From Flavobacterium oreochromis (GTDB lineage: Bacteria > Bacteroidota > Bacteroidia > Flavobacteriales > Flavobacteriaceae), in NCBI RefSeq assembly GCF_019565455.1, contig NZ_CP067377.1, positions 3,292,001-3,356,000 on the forward strand: a stretch of DNA of 64,000 nucleotides. The letters run 5' to 3'. The notes under the pieces were generated by a model. The model did not search any database. It was not told where the DNA came from and was given only the letters and a program-made list of their open reading frames with translations. A program made the translations under genes and the position numbers. Each line of letters begins with the position of its first letter. Position 1 is the stretch's first letter. This document shows, one piece after another, positions 8,666 to 18,764 of the stretch.

Positions 8666-9270
8666 CTATAAATCTTCTAATAAAAGTAAATACAAATTTT
8701 TTGGAGAACTTCCATAATGAAGAAAATCTTCTTCTTTGACTTTTTCAAAATACTTAATGGTTGTAATATTAGTCGGATAGTTGGTCGTGTAACGTTTTTT
8801 TATCTCACGTAATCCGTCACTTTTACCAGGAACCATTTGACTAGTAGCTGCTATAACCACTATGTTATCTGGTAATTCATTAATTTTATTATGTTTTATC
8901 TGACTAGAAGAAAACATAATAGAGCCATCTTCAGCAATTAGTCCTTCACAAGTTGCTAATAAAAATTTAGGATTTGCAATATTAGAATAACTTATATTAT
9001 TCGAATCAAGCATCCGAAATAGTTTTGATTCTAGACAAATAGCTTCTGATTCGAACCAATCATTCTCTTCTAAGATATTTTCAAACTGTTCGTTTAGTTC
9101 TGCTAAATTCTCGCAGTATAAGAATTTACCTCCATTTTTTTAAAATTTAAGGTAAACAATTCATCTACTGGCAAATTAACATTTACTTCTTGAAAAGGGT
9201 TATATTCACTTTCATTAGCTTCTTGAGAAGCATCATTACTTGACCCAAAAATTTTCCTAAAAATACTCAT
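8666..9270 (-). pseudogene. LUD-domain protein (LutC-like), frameshifted
   Basis: Corrected for one indel this is a ~200-residue LUD-domain protein of the LutC/YkgG type: it starts MSIFRKIFGSSND at 9270 and continues to KFLLATCEGLIAEDGSI and VVIAATSQMVP, ending with LYLLLLED. The frame is broken at a run of seven A (coding strand) near 9135; an eighth A joins FTLNFKK to NGGKFLYCENLAELN. Characterised LutC proteins take part in lactate oxidation, but orphan copies next to cdsA, as here, are common in Flavobacteriia and their role is not known. Only the C-terminal 115 residues are open as written. Confidence 0.75.
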
Positions 9271-9314
9271 ATATTACTTACAAATAGAAGTAGTTTGGTT
9301 TAATAGGCAAAGTT

Positions 9315-9356
9315 AAAAAAAACTCAATCTAATTTTAACATAAGATTGAGTTTTTT
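9315..9356 (-). terminator. Terminator downstream of ftsH
   Basis: The arms AAAAAACTCAATCT and AGATTGAGTTTTTT pair perfectly with a short loop. It lies about 20 bases after the ftsH stop codon on the minus strand, with a T run following the stem in that direction. Confidence 0.8.
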
Positions 9357-9377
9357 AAAGATTTTATTAACTAAGTT

Positions 9378-11300
9378 TTAAACAATTTCTTCTTGTAAAG
9401 GTTTGTCATAAGGACGTTTTCCAAAGATTTCTTCTAAATCATCCTTAAAGATTACTTCTTTTTCAATTAAAATATCTGCTAAACGCTCTAACTTTTCTTT
9501 GTTTTCTTGAAGAATATGAATAGCACGTTGATATTGTTTTTCAATAATAGAGGATATTTCTTTATCAATTGTTAAAGCTGTTTCTTCTGAATAAGGTTTA
9601 GAAAAGTTATAATCTGATTGACCTGATGAATCATAATAAGTTACATTCCCTAATGCTTCATTTAATCCGTATATGGTAACCATAGCACGAGCTTGTTTTG
9701 TAACTTTTTCTAAATCGCTTAAAGCACCTGTAGAAATCATATCAAAAACTACTTTTTCAGCAGCACGACCTCCCATTGTTGCGCACATTTCATCTAACAT
9801 TTGATGTGGTCTAACAATTTGCCTTTCTTCAGGTAAATACCAAGCTGCCCCTAAACTTTGTCCTCTTGGCACAATAGTAACTTTTACTAATGGTGCAGCA
9901 TGTTCTAGCATCCAGCTTACTGTAGCATGTCCTGCTTCATGAATAGCTATTGCTCGCTTTTCTTCTGGGGTAATAATTTTGTTTTTCTTTTCTAATCCTC
10001 CAATAATTCGATCTACAGCATCTAAAAAATCTTGTTTATCTACTGCTGACTTATTATTTCTAGCTGCAATCAGGGCTGCTTCATTACATACATTAGCTAT
10101 GTCAGCTCCTGAAAATCCAGGCGTTTGTTTTGACAAAAAGTCAGTATCTAATCCTTCTACCTTTTTCAAAGGTTTTAGATGTACTTCAAAAATTTCTTTA
10201 CGTTCTCTAATATCTGGTAAATCAACATAAATCTGTCTATCAAAGCGTCCTGCACGCATTAATGCTTTATCTAGCACATCTGCACGGTTAGTGGCTGCTA
10301 ATACAATTACACTTGTATCTGTTCCAAAACCATCCATTTCTGTTAAAAGTTGATTTAATGTATTTTCACGTTCATCATTAGAACCTGAAAAATTACTCTT
10401 TCCTCTAGCTCTACCTACAGCATCTATTTCATCAATAAAGATAATTGCTGGTGATTTTTCTTTGGCTTGTTTAAATAAATCACGTACTCTAGAAGCTCCT
10501 ACTCCAACAAACATTTCTACGAAATCTGATCCTGAAAGAGAAAAGAATGGCACTTTAGCCTCACCTGCTACTGCTTTTGCTAATAATGTTTTTCCTGTAC
10601 CTGGAGGACCTACTAATAAAGCTCCTTTAGGTATCTTACCTCCTAAATCTGTATATTTCTGAGGATTTTTTAAGAATTCTACAATTTCTTGTATTTCTTC
10701 TTTGGCTCCTTCTAATCCTGCTACGTCTTTAAATGTAACTTTTACATCTGTTTTTTCATCAAAAAGTTTTGCTTTTGAACGGCCAATATTAAAAATTTGA
10801 CCTCCTCCTCCAGAACCTCCTCCAGACATACGGCGCATCATAAAAACCCAAAATCCAATTAGAATAAAAATTGGTAGTAATTGAATCATAAAGTCAGTCC
10901 AACCTCCTGATGTTTTATATTCATATTGGGAGATTTTTTTTCCTAATTTTGCTTCTTTTAGGTCTTTAGAAAAACTTCCATCTTCCCCACTAATTTCAAA
11001 AGAATAATGAGGACCTAAATTTTTATTACCTAATATATCTTCTTTAGCTAGTTTTTTATGGGCTTCTTTGGATAAAGCATTTTCTTTTAAATAAACCGTA
11101 ACGAAACGATCATTATCAACTTCTACTTTATCTACATCTCCTGCTTCTAAAAACTCATAAAATTTAGAAACATTTGTTTTAGTAGGCTCAACCCAACGAG
11201 ACTGCCCTGATAAATACATCCCTATAAATACAGCTCCTATCAAGCCATATATCCACCAAGGATTAAATTTAAAATTATTTTGCTTATTTTCTTTTGACAT
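9378..11300 (-). CDS. ftsH: ATP-dependent zinc metalloprotease FtsH
   Basis: A 640-residue inner-membrane AAA+ protease that degrades misfolded and regulatory membrane proteins. Two membrane segments flank a periplasmic domain (near residues 13-31 and 135-155), then come a Gly/Ser-rich linker (GGGSGGGGQ), Walker A GPPGTGKT near 235, Walker [12 protein letters not shown] near 290, the second region of homology around [19 protein letters not shown], and the zinc site [10 protein letters not shown] near 455. Intact and of usual length. rsfS lies 14 bases upstream on the same strand, so they are probably co-transcribed. Confidence 0.98.
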   Translation of the reverse strand: MSKENKQNNFKFNPWWIYGLIGAVFIGMYLSGQSRWVEPTKTNVSKFYEFLEAGDVDKVEVDNDRFVTVYLKENALSKEAHKKLAKEDILGNKNLGPHYSFEISGEDGSFSKDLKEAKLGKKISQYEYKTSGGWTDFMIQLLPIFILIGFWVFMMRRMSGGGSGGGGQIFNIGRSKAKLFDEKTDVKVTFKDVAGLEGAKEEIQEIVEFLKNPQKYTDLGGKIPKGALLVGPPGTGKTLLAKAVAGEAKVPFFSLSGSDFVEMFVGVGASRVRDLFKQAKEKSPAIIFIDEIDAVGRARGKSNFSGSNDERENTLNQLLTEMDGFGTDTSVIVLAATNRADVLDKALMRAGRFDRQIYVDLPDIRERKEIFEVHLKPLKKVEGLDTDFLSKQTPGFSGADIANVCNEAALIAARNNKSAVDKQDFLDAVDRIIGGLEKKNKIITPEEKRAIAIHEAGHATVSWMLEHAAPLVKVTIVPRGQSLGAAWYLPEERQIVRPHQMLDEMCATMGGRAAEKVVFDMISTGALSDLEKVTKQARAMVTIYGLNEALGNVTYYDSSGQSDYNFSKPYSEETALTIDKEISSIIEKQYQRAIHILQENKEKLERLADILIEKEVIFKDDLEEIFGKRPYDKPLQEEIV

Positions 11301-11314
11301 AGATACTCTAACAA

Positions 11315-11686
11315 TTAATATTTATTTTCGATTGATGTAATTTTAGCATCTCCCCAAAGACTTTCTATGTTGTAATATTCTCTAATATGTTTTTGGAATA
11401 CATGAACTACGATGTGTACATAATCCATTAATACCCATTCTCCATTATCAGTTCCTTCAACATGCCAAGGTTTTTCTTTGAGCTCTTTTGAAACAGCTTT
11501 TTGAACTGAATTTACAATTGCATTTACTTGTGTATTTGAGGTACCATTGCAAATAACAAAATAATCACAAACTGTATTTTCTAATTCTCTAAGATCTAAA
11601 ATATCTATATCATTACCTTTTACGTCTTCAATACCTTTAATGATATTTGCTAATAAAATATCGTTTCCTACTTCTTTGTTCGCCAT
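11315..11686 (-). CDS. rsfS: Ribosome silencing factor
   Basis: A 123-residue RsfS (Iojap/YbeB) protein that binds ribosomal protein uL14 and prevents subunit joining under poor nutrition. Family hallmarks are the block CDYFVICNGTSNTQVNAIVN, the KEKPWHVEGTDNGEWVLMDY segment, and HVFQKHIREYYNIESLW near the C-terminus. It precedes ftsH by 14 bases, an arrangement common in Flavobacteriia, and is divergent from birA across a 100-bp space. Confidence 0.95.
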   Translation of the reverse strand: MANKEVGNDILLANIIKGIEDVKGNDIDILDLRELENTVCDYFVICNGTSNTQVNAIVNSVQKAVSKELKEKPWHVEGTDNGEWVLMDYVHIVVHVFQKHIREYYNIESLWGDAKITSIENKY

Positions 11687-11709
11687 TTATCTTTAATAAT
11701 TATTTTTCG

Positions 11710-11717
11710 CAAAGTTA
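11710..11717 (-). promoter_or_regulatory. -7 box of the rsfS-ftsH promoter
   Basis: TAACTTTG on the minus strand fits the flavobacterial consensus TAnnTTTG and lies 24 bases before the rsfS ATG. No clear TTG at the -33 position was found. Confidence 0.5.
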
Positions 11718-11786
11718 TTGTTTTTTGTCTTTATTTTGAAAGATAAAAAATAGATACTTAAATTTTACTATTTCAAATCACAGTAC

Positions 11787-12517
11787 ATGAAGTTAATCAA
11801 ACTCAATGCCATAGATTCTACAAATGATTTTTAAAAAAACTTTCACAAAATCAATACCTTGAAAATTTTACTGTAGTAACAGCTCAAAGCCAATGGAAAG
11901 GTAAAGGACAAATGGGTAGCAACTGGGTTACAGAAAAAGATAAAAACTTAATAACCAGTATATTAATAAAAAAAATAATTAATACAAATATTACTATTTT
12001 TGATCTTAATATAACGGTTGCAGTAACGATAAAAGAAGCTCTTGAAAAATATGAAATTCCTGACTTATCTATAAAATGGCCCAACGACATTATGTCAGGC
12101 AATAAAAAGATTTCAGGTATACTAATTGAAAACAACTTTAAAGAAAATCAGGAAGTTGAATCTATCATAGGAATTGGTCTAAATATTAATCAAGAAAATT
12201 TTGATAATTTACCTAAAGCATCTTCTTTGAAATCTATTACAGGAAAGGAATATGTGATAGAGGAAATATTATTTTCTATTTTAAAAAGACTAGAGAAAAA
12301 TCTAAAAGAAATAAAAGAAGGTAAAAAGATGATACTATGGGAAAAATATCACAATTTTTTATTTAAATTCAACAAACCTGCTGCTTTTGAAGATTCATTT
12401 AACCACAAATTTATGGGAATTATTAAAAAGGTGAATCAAGATGGGCTAATTGAAATTATATTAGAAGATGAAAGTATTAAAGTATTCGGAATAAAAGAAA
12501 TTAAAATGCTTTATTAA
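11787..12517 (+). pseudogene. birA: Biotin--[acetyl-CoA-carboxylase] ligase, frameshifted
   Basis: A biotin protein ligase without a DNA-binding domain, about 243 residues, which would biotinylate the carrier protein of acetyl-CoA carboxylase. It opens MKLIKLNAIDSTNDF at 11787, then hits an in-frame TAA because a run of five T should be six; restored, it reads NDFLKKLSQNQYLENFTVV and continues TAQSQWKGKGQMGSNWVT (equivalent of the GRGRxGRxW biotinyl-AMP loop, here GKGQMGSNW), IKWPNDIMSGNKKISGIL and IGIGLNINQE. The remaining 201 residues are open from an internal ATG, which would lack the first substrate-binding segment. birA is normally essential, so an error or a read-through mechanism is more likely than loss. 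Confidence 0.8.
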
Positions 12518-12563
12518 GTATTACTTTAAAATTAATTCTTTGGTCCTTCCTTTAAGCTTAAAA

Positions 12564-13904
12564 GACACTATCCTAAAAAGTGTGTAAGTTATAATAATGG
12601 GGTTTGACTTTTAATTAAAGTTGAACCCTTTTTTCAAATATAGTTAAGAACTGATTAAGAATTAGTCCCCAATTAGGTATTGGCATTGACCATTTTTTGG
12701 TTGCTTCTCTTAATGCCAAATATACAGATTTTAAAACAGCTTCATCCGTAGGGAATGATAATTTGTTTTTAGTGTATTTTCTAATTTTCCCATTTAGATT
12801 TTCAATTAAATTAGTGGTATAAATGATTTTTCTGATTTCTAAAGAGAAGTCAAAAAAAACGGTAGTTCTTCCCAGTTCTCTTCCCAAGATTTTACTCCAT
12901 AAGGATGTTTATGATTCCATTTATTAGCAAAATCTTCCAAAGCTCCTTTGGCGGCTTGTTTGGTTGGAGCGTCATAAATCTGCTTCATATCTCTAGAAAA
13001 TTCTTTTTATCTTTCCAGACTACATAGCGAGCTGAGTTCCTGATTTGATGTACCACACAGATTTGTGTTTGTGATTCTGGGAATACGTTTTTAATGGTTT
13101 GGGTAAAGCCCTTTAGGTTGTCAGTGGCTGTAATGAGGATATCTTCAAGACCTCTGGCTTTTAAATCGGTCAATACACCCAACCAAAAACTAGCGCTTTC
13201 ATTCTTGCCTAGCCACATACCTAAAACCTCTTTTTTACCATCTCTATTAAGGCCTACGGCTAGATAAATAGTTTTATTGATAACCTTTGAGTTTTCACGA
13301 ACTTTAAATACAATGCCATCCATCCAAACAATTAAATAGACTGGATCTAATGGTCGATTTTGCCAAGCTATAATGTCATTAGACACTAATTCAGTAATGC
13401 GGTATATACTCGAAGTAGAAATGTCAAAGTTGTATACTTCTCTAATCTGTTCTTCAATATCACTAACACTCATCCCTTTTGCATATAATGACACGATTAC
13501 ATTCTCTAAACCATCAACCATATTTTGCCTTTTAGGGACAATCATTGGATTGAATGAAGCTTCTCTATCTCTAGGAACTTGAATCTCAGATTCACCAAAT
13601 GAGGTTTTAACTTTTTTAGTTGAAAAACCATTACCAGAGTTGGAAGAAGTTGATTTTTCGTGTTTATCGTAACCTAAATGAGAGTCTAACTCACCATTTA
13701 AGATAGCTTCTAATCCACGTTTTTGTAATTGGGCAAGAAATCCATTTAGATCTTCGCCTGTTTTGAATTGCTTCAAAAAATCATCTGATAATAATAAATC
13801 TTCTTTTTTCATAAGACTGAGTAATATTTAAAATTAAACAAAAAAATAATGGGGTTTTAAAACCCCATTATTTTTTATACTTACACAGTTTATGTTATAG
13901 TACC
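12564..13904. mobile_element. IS256-family insertion sequence
   Basis: About 1.34 kb with imperfect terminal inverted repeats. The left end reads GACACTATCCTAAAAAGTGT and continues with GTAAG and AATAATGGGG; the right end, inverted, reads GGTACTATAACATAAACTGT and continues likewise. A symmetric GGGGTTTTAAAACCCC lies just inside the right end at 13852-13867. The element contains only the minus-strand transposase. The 8-9-bp target duplication expected for the family is not obvious in the flanks, so a boundary may be off by a few bases. Confidence 0.85.
12615..13812 (-). pseudogene. IS256-family transposase, frameshifted
   Basis: A mutator-type DDE transposase of about 400 residues when repaired: DSHLGYDKHEK, VPRDREASFNP, ISTSSIYRITE, then YLIVWMDGIVFKV (first catalytic Asp) and ILITATDNLKGF (second Asp), with CVVHQIRNSARYV, and the C-terminal [17 protein letters not shown] that carries the Glu ([15 protein letters not shown]). 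Two one-base losses split it: in AAAAAG near 13005, after VWKDKK, and in a run of eight T near 12858, after WEELPFF. As written the element could not move on its own. It separates birA from the toxin-immunity remnant. Confidence 0.9.
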
Positions 13905-13941
13905 TCGAAAAAACCATAGTTATCGAGGAAAAACTTACAAA

Positions 13942-14783
13942 TCATTCCTCTATCTTATTCAATACACCTTGCTCTTTCAAATAATCAATAAATGCCCATT
14001 CAAACTCATCTACAGTCATTATATAACCTGTTTGCTTTTCTTGTTCTTCTATAATTTTATAAAAATTTAATCGATGTTTTCTGTAATTACATTTAGAACT
14101 ATAAAAAATATCAACATTCTCAACATAAAAATTCGCCCAAGGGAGTTTGTCTATAATTAGATTTTTTATCACTATGAGTGATTCTTTTTCCGATTCTGAT
14201 GATTTTTCAATATTTTCATCAGTAATAGACTCTATATCAAATCTCCAGTTTATAGCAAGAAATAAAACATCTCTTATAAAAGAGGTAAAAGTAAAACTTA
14301 CTCCTCCTCGTGTTGAATAATACTCTTTCTCATTAATATGGTAAATAATAGGATTTTCTGAGCGACTGTCAATAAAACCCAAACTAAACCAACGATGGTA
14401 TTGTGTTATGAAAATTAATTTATTAACATCAATAATATCTTTAAAATAAAAAAATCATCATCACCAGTATCATAATCAAGAAAACCTTTTTCTCTTATAA
14501 TTATTTCTTTATAATTCTCATTGATACCCACCGACATCGCCTCTTTTATGTCGTTTATTGTCATATCGAAATAATCTTCTGTTTTTCTTACTCTTATTTT
14601 AGTCCCAAATAAAATCAAAAAAGCATACAATGCCGCTGGAAATTTAATTTGATGCTCTTTTTCAAATTGATGTATAACAGTTTCATCTAAACCTTCAACT
14701 TCATCAACTAATGTTAGTTTTGTATCTAATACAAACTGTTTCACAGATTCATAAAATGGAATATATTTCTCTCCTCTTTTCAT
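13942..14783 (-). pseudogene. SUKH/SMI1-KNR4-like immunity protein, frameshifted
   Basis: Repaired length about 280 residues. The N-terminal half has the SUKH-superfamily pattern: LDETVIHQFEKEHQIKFPAA followed by LYAFLILFGTK, typical of immunity proteins of contact-dependent or polymorphic toxin systems. The frame is lost in a run of seven T near 14450; an eighth T gives FFYFKDIIDVNKLIFITQYH and joins the C-terminal part starting LGFIDSRSENPIIYHI. It lies directly downstream of a toxin C-terminal fragment on the same strand, the usual toxin-then-immunity order, and next to an IS256 element. Confidence 0.65.
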
Positions 14784-14793
14784 AATTATTTTT

Positions 14794-15370
14794 TTAATAA
14801 ATAACTCCGTGCTTTTCTTTTACTTCAACTCCTGCTTTACTTTCATTACATTTACCAATAATAGCTTCACAAGACTCACAAGGACTCATTTCGGTAGTAA
14901 TATTAATTTTTACATTTGAGCCGCTTAAAATTTGTTCTACTAATTTAGTTCTATCTGCTCCATTGGGTATTTTTGATATCTTTTTCACGAGCCAAAAGAT
15001 CCATAAAATATTCAACTATATTAGCCTCAATATCTTGTCCTCCACCAGATATTGCAAAAAAACGATTATTACTAACTGTTGGTCTAATTGTTTTGTTTAT
15101 ACTCGAAGCAATTACATCCATATTTGCTTCAAGAGACATTAAATCTCTTATGTATCTTGCTTGCATTTCTACTGCTAAAATATTAGTTTCAGTTGCAAAT
15201 GATTCCCATATTTCAAATAAACCATTATATTGAAGTTTATTTAAATTACCAGAAGTGGTATTAGCAAAATCATCCACAAAAACTTTTTGTTTAGCAATAG
15301 TAAGAGCGAGTACTTTATTTAAAACAGTTATATCAATACCTTTTGCACATAGTTTATGGACAGCAGTTGA
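14794..15370 (-). pseudogene. C-terminal remnant of a polymorphic toxin, possibly deaminase-fold
   Basis: Two overlapping frames make one C-terminal fragment of about 185 residues: a helical region (TNILAVEMQARYIRDLMSLE), then NRFFAISGGGQDIEANIVEY, a one-base break near 14970 (one A too many after EKDIK), and KLVEQILSGSNVKINITTEM followed by SPCESCEAIIGKCNES. The PCxSC motif near the end resembles the second zinc motif of deaminase-type toxin tips; the first motif (usually HxE or CxE) would correspond to QDIE and lacks the His/Cys. There is no start, trafficking or repeat region, so this is a displaced or truncated tip. An SUKH-like immunity gene follows directly. The deaminase assignment is tentative. 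Confidence 0.5.
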
Positions 15371-15751
15371 GTATTAGATGCAAATTTATGGGGTTTTCTT
15401 ACTTTATTTTACTACAAATATTTTTAAAGTTATCTCTTATCCCTAAAATAATTATTAAAAGACTTTTAATGTATCTTATTTAAACACACTTTTAAATTAT
15501 CTAATTCTACATAATCATAAGAGAATATAATTAAAATTATCAAACTATTTTTTAAAAAACTACAAAACAATCTAAATAAACAAAAGGAATTATTAATAAG
15601 TTTAACTCTTGTATATTTCATATATTTACATTTAAAAATCACCTCTATAGGTATTAAAAAACAAAATATCCCTCTTAACAGCATTCTATTTACAGGAATT
15701 ATTCACAAATATTTAGGAATTTTAAACTATCTTTTTTAAAGAACTTAACTC
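15371..15751. other. Non-coding, no gene recognised
   Basis: About 380 AT-rich bases between the toxin remnant and the msrB promoter. One 72-codon minus-strand frame at 15466-15684 has no recognisable pattern and composition expected by chance. I see no repeat or RNA gene. Confidence 0.5.
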
Positions 15752-15759
15752 TAACTTTG
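15752..15759 (+). promoter_or_regulatory. -7 box of the msrB promoter
   Basis: TAACTTTG fits TAnnTTTG and lies 25 bases before the msrB ATG. A long A-rich leader follows, as is usual for flavobacterial genes lacking a Shine-Dalgarno sequence. Confidence 0.5.
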
Positions 15760-15784
15760 TGTAACGAAATAAAAAATAAAAATT

Positions 15785-16243
15785 ATGGATGCAAAAACAT
15801 TAAACTGGGCAGATGTAATCAGATTTACTAACAAAGGAAACCTAACACCTGATAAACGAATTGAAAAAACAGATGATGAATGGAGAAATATACTAACTGA
15901 CGAACAATTTTATATTACAAGAAAAAAAGGCACAGAAGCTCGTTTTTCAGGGGAACATTGTTCACGCCATGAACCAGGAATATACAATTGTGCTTGTTGT
16001 GAGACTCCTCTTTTTGATTCAACAGAAAAATTTAATTCAGGAACTGGTTGGCCTAGTTTTACTCAACCAATAAAAGAAAATGCTATTAAGTACGAAAAAG
16101 ATGCTTCATTTGGAATGATCAGAGTAGAAGTAATGTGCAATGTATGTGATGCTCATTTAGGTCACGTTTTTCCTGATGGACCAGAACCAAGCGGGTTACG
16201 CTACTGTATTAATTCTATTTCATTAAATAAAGACGAAAAATAA
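15785..16243 (+). CDS. msrB: Peptide-methionine (R)-S-oxide reductase
   Basis: A 152-residue MsrB that reduces methionine-R-sulfoxide in oxidised proteins. Zinc-binding CxxC pairs are present (YNCACCETPLF and VMCNVCDAHLGHVF), as are the FNSGTGWPSF block and the catalytic Cys in LRYCINSISL near the C-terminus. No signal peptide, so cytosolic. The damaged msrA follows 120 bases downstream on the same strand, consistent with a former msrB-msrA pair. Confidence 0.96.
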   Translation: MDAKTLNWADVIRFTNKGNLTPDKRIEKTDDEWRNILTDEQFYITRKKGTEARFSGEHCSRHEPGIYNCACCETPLFDSTEKFNSGTGWPSFTQPIKENAIKYEKDASFGMIRVEVMCNVCDAHLGHVFPDGPEPSGLRYCINSISLNKDEK

Positions 16244-16363
16244 AAAAATCTTAGTAACAAATGTTTTTGAAGAATAAAAATACCTGTAAAATGTATCTGA
16301 AGTAATAATAGTATTTATAAGATATACTAGAATCAACTTTATTCATTTAATTATTCAAATTTA

Positions 16364-16914
16364 TGCGGAAGGAAAACAGAACATTCAAAAGTAGTAAACG
16401 TTGAATTTGAGACAGGTAAAATATGTATTGAAGCTATAATTCAAAGAGTAAAAGGCGTAGAAAAGGTGGTTTCTGAGTATACAGGTGGACACCCCCCCAC
16501 TTATAGAGAGGTATGCAATGGTAATACAGGACATGCAGAAGTCATACAGATAACTTTTGATAGCATTATTTTATCATACGAAGAATTACTGATTATCTTT
16601 ATGACTAATCATAATCCTACCACACTAAATCATCAAGGAGCAGATTATGGAACACAATATAGATCAGCTATATTTTATCATAATACTCAACAAAAAAACA
16701 TTATTAAAGAAGTAATTAAAAATTAAATCCATTTTATCAAAATAAAATTATTACTGAACTTACACCTAATAAAAACTTTTTACCCTGCTTAAGATTCTCA
16801 TCAAGATTATTATAATCAAAACACTTATGCAGGCTATTGTCAAGCAGTCATTACACCTAAAATTTCAAAATTAAAAAAATGTATGCAGACAAAATCAAAG
16901 ATAATATTACATAA
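16364..16914 (+). pseudogene. msrA: Peptide-methionine (S)-S-oxide reductase, degenerate
   Basis: The central part, RVKGVEKVV, EYTGGHPPTYREVCNGNTGH and AEVIQITFD, is clearly MsrA, and the tail SHQDYYNQNTYAGYCQAVIT continuing PKISKLKKMYADKIKDNIT is the MsrA C-terminus ending at 16914. The start region has two stops near 16400 and the catalytic GCFWC motif is replaced by GKICIEA, so the nucleophilic site is destroyed by substitution and deletion, not only by indels. A stop (AATTAA) near 16725 and another near 16777 interrupt the C-terminal half. This is a genuine pseudogene. The downstream TlpA-like gene overlaps its tail. Confidence 0.8.
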
Positions 16915-17500
16915 CTATTTCTTTACGATAGCATTACTTATCTTTCTAATAAGCTGTAGTAAAATACAAAAAAAACATATTAACAACACAAAAAAACATA
17001 CAATGAACACAACTCAATCATATGGCATCGAAGGATTAAAGGCCCCCGAATGGAATATTAAAGTTTGGGTAGACGAAAATGGAAACAAAAGAAACCCTAT
17101 TCAACTATCCGATCTAAAAGGAAAATTTAAGGTTATTTACTGCTTTCAAAGTTGGTGCCCTGGATGTCATAGTATAGGACTTCCTTCCTTACAAGCAATG
17201 ACAAAAGCACTAAAAGAGAATAAAAACATACAATTCTTAGCTATTCAAACCGTATTTGAAGGGAATAGTAGTAATACCTATGAAAAAATGCTAGAAATTC
17301 AAAAAAAATACAATCTAAAAATTCCATTTGCTCAAGACAATGGAAATTCTAGCACTAACAATATATCAAATATAATGGTAAACTATAGAACAGGTGGTAC
17401 CCCTTGGTTTATATTTATTGACCAAAATGATAACGTAGTTTTTAATGATTATCATTTAGATACAGAAAAAGCAATTAGCTACTTAAAACAGATAAAATAA
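16883..17500 (+). CDS. Thioredoxin-like (TlpA/redoxin) lipoprotein
   Basis: A 205-residue protein with a lipoprotein signal (FTIALLIFLISCSKIQ, lipobox Cys near residue 26) and a thioredoxin fold: GIEGLKAPEW, KVIYCFQSWCPGCHSIGLP with a CPGC active site near residue 93, and GTPWFIFIDQ with the cis-Pro. It should work as a periplasmic-side thiol oxidoreductase. The ATG at 16883 lies inside the decayed msrA tail in another frame; an internal ATG at residue 41 would give a cytosolic form, but the signal peptide makes the longer start more credible. Proximity to msrB fits oxidative-damage repair. Confidence 0.8.
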   Translation: MQTKSKIILHNYFFTIALLIFLISCSKIQKKHINNTKKHTMNTTQSYGIEGLKAPEWNIKVWVDENGNKRNPIQLSDLKGKFKVIYCFQSWCPGCHSIGLPSLQAMTKALKENKNIQFLAIQTVFEGNSSNTYEKMLEIQKKYNLKIPFAQDNGNSSTNNISNIMVNYRTGGTPWFIFIDQNDNVVFNDYHLDTEKAISYLKQIK

Positions 17501-17507
17501 ACCAATC

Positions 17508-17786
17508 ATGACCATGTCAGACATACAACATTACCCGGAACTTAAAATATTCATCATGAAAGTTGGGGACGACTTTGCAAAAATAGAATATACCGAAAAA
17601 AACAACTGTTACTATTTAATTCATTCAGAAGTTCCCAAAAAATTGAGAGGTCAAGGAATAGGAAAAGAATTAGTAGAAAAAACCTTTGAATATCTACACG
17701 AACATAAAATAAAAGGAATAGCCATATGTTCATACATTAAAACAATCGTTAATAAAAGCGATAAACTAAAAAAAATCTCATTATGA
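17508..17786 (+). CDS. Small GNAT-family N-acetyltransferase
   Basis: A 92-residue single-domain GNAT protein of the short YjdJ/NATD1-like kind. The acetyl-CoA loop is seen in VPKKLRGQGIGKELVEKTFE (R/QxxGxG/A) and the C-terminal CSYIKTIVNKSD block, with the C-S/P-Y-I motif typical of these mini-GNATs. Substrate unknown. It starts 8 bases after the TlpA-like gene and ends just before the SirB1 gene, so a small operon is likely. The start at 17508 (MTM) or the second Met at 17514 are both possible. Confidence 0.8.
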   Translation: MTMSDIQHYPELKIFIMKVGDDFAKIEYTEKNNCYYLIHSEVPKKLRGQGIGKELVEKTFEYLHEHKIKGIAICSYIKTIVNKSDKLKKISL

Positions 17787-17798
17787 AAGGAATTAACC

Positions 17799-18682
17799 GT
17801 GAAAACATTAAATATTGATAAAAATAAAACAACCGCATTAATACAATTATTAGACGATCCGAATACAGAAATATATAATACAGTAAAAAAGAAATACTCT
17901 TATTAGGAAGTCAACTAATTCCTTTTTTACAAGAAGAATTTGATCATTCAAATAGTGATCTGCAAAAATACCGCCTAGCAGAACTACTCGATAATTTTAA
18001 ATTAGAACATTTAAAGAATGAAATAGTCAAATGGAGTCAAAATGAAACAAACAATTTACTCAAAGGATTATTTTTGATTGCTAAATTTGGTTATCCAAAC
18101 TTAAATGAAAATGAAGTAATAACAACAATTCAATTGCTCACCCAAGAAATTAAACCATTAGTGCAAAACAAAAGCAACTATGAAATTATGCAAGCAATGA
18201 ATACTGTAATATTAGATGATCATAAATTTGGAGGTAATTATAAAAATTATAAAGGAATTAACAACTCATTCATCAACAAAGTTATACAAGATAAAGTAGG
18301 AAACCCTATCATGATATGTGTTTTGTATCTATTAGTTGCACAACAATTAAACATACATCTAATAGGAATAAATTCTCCAAAACATTTCATATTAGCTATA
18401 TTAAATAATAACCCTACTGAATTATCCTTTTACAACGATGAACCTATTAATCAAATAGACTTTTTTATAGATCCGTTTTATCAAGGAGTATTTTATGGAA
18501 ACGATCGCTTTAATTCCATCCTAACTGAAATTAATTTTGATTTAAATGAAAAAATTTTTCTTCCAGCAACGAACTTAGATATTATTAAAAGAGTAATGAA
18601 GAACCTTATTTATGCGCTACATACTACAGGTGAAAAAAAATCAGCAACTGATCTATTAAAAATTGTAGACTTATTATCATAA
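17799..18682 (+). pseudogene. SirB1/transglutaminase-like family protein, frameshifted
   Basis: Repaired, this is a 290-residue SirB1-type protein: a GTG start at 17799 gives MKTLNIDKNKTTALIQLLDD, and a missing A in a run of six near 17893 joins NTVKKEILLLGSQLIPFLQE to the long open part. The transglutaminase-like core reads FIDPFYQGVFYG and VGNPIMICVLYLLVAQQLNI, although the usual catalytic Cys/His set is not obvious (HFILAI supplies a His). Function of SirB1 proteins in Bacteroidota is unknown. It lies 13 bases after the GNAT gene. Confidence 0.7.
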
Positions 18683-18764
18683 TTCAAAAGTATCTTTCTT
18701 CTTTGTAAAACATTAAAATACAAACATCTAACTCTCCCATTAATTAAAAAATAATATTCATCCT

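Noticed and set aside
9979..10662. Plus-strand ORFs opposite ftsH
   Set aside because: They mirror the conserved ftsH frame and have no family pattern of their own.
15466..15684. 72-codon minus-strand ORF
   Set aside because: No recognisable pattern, no plausible start context, and AT-rich DNA gives such frames by chance.
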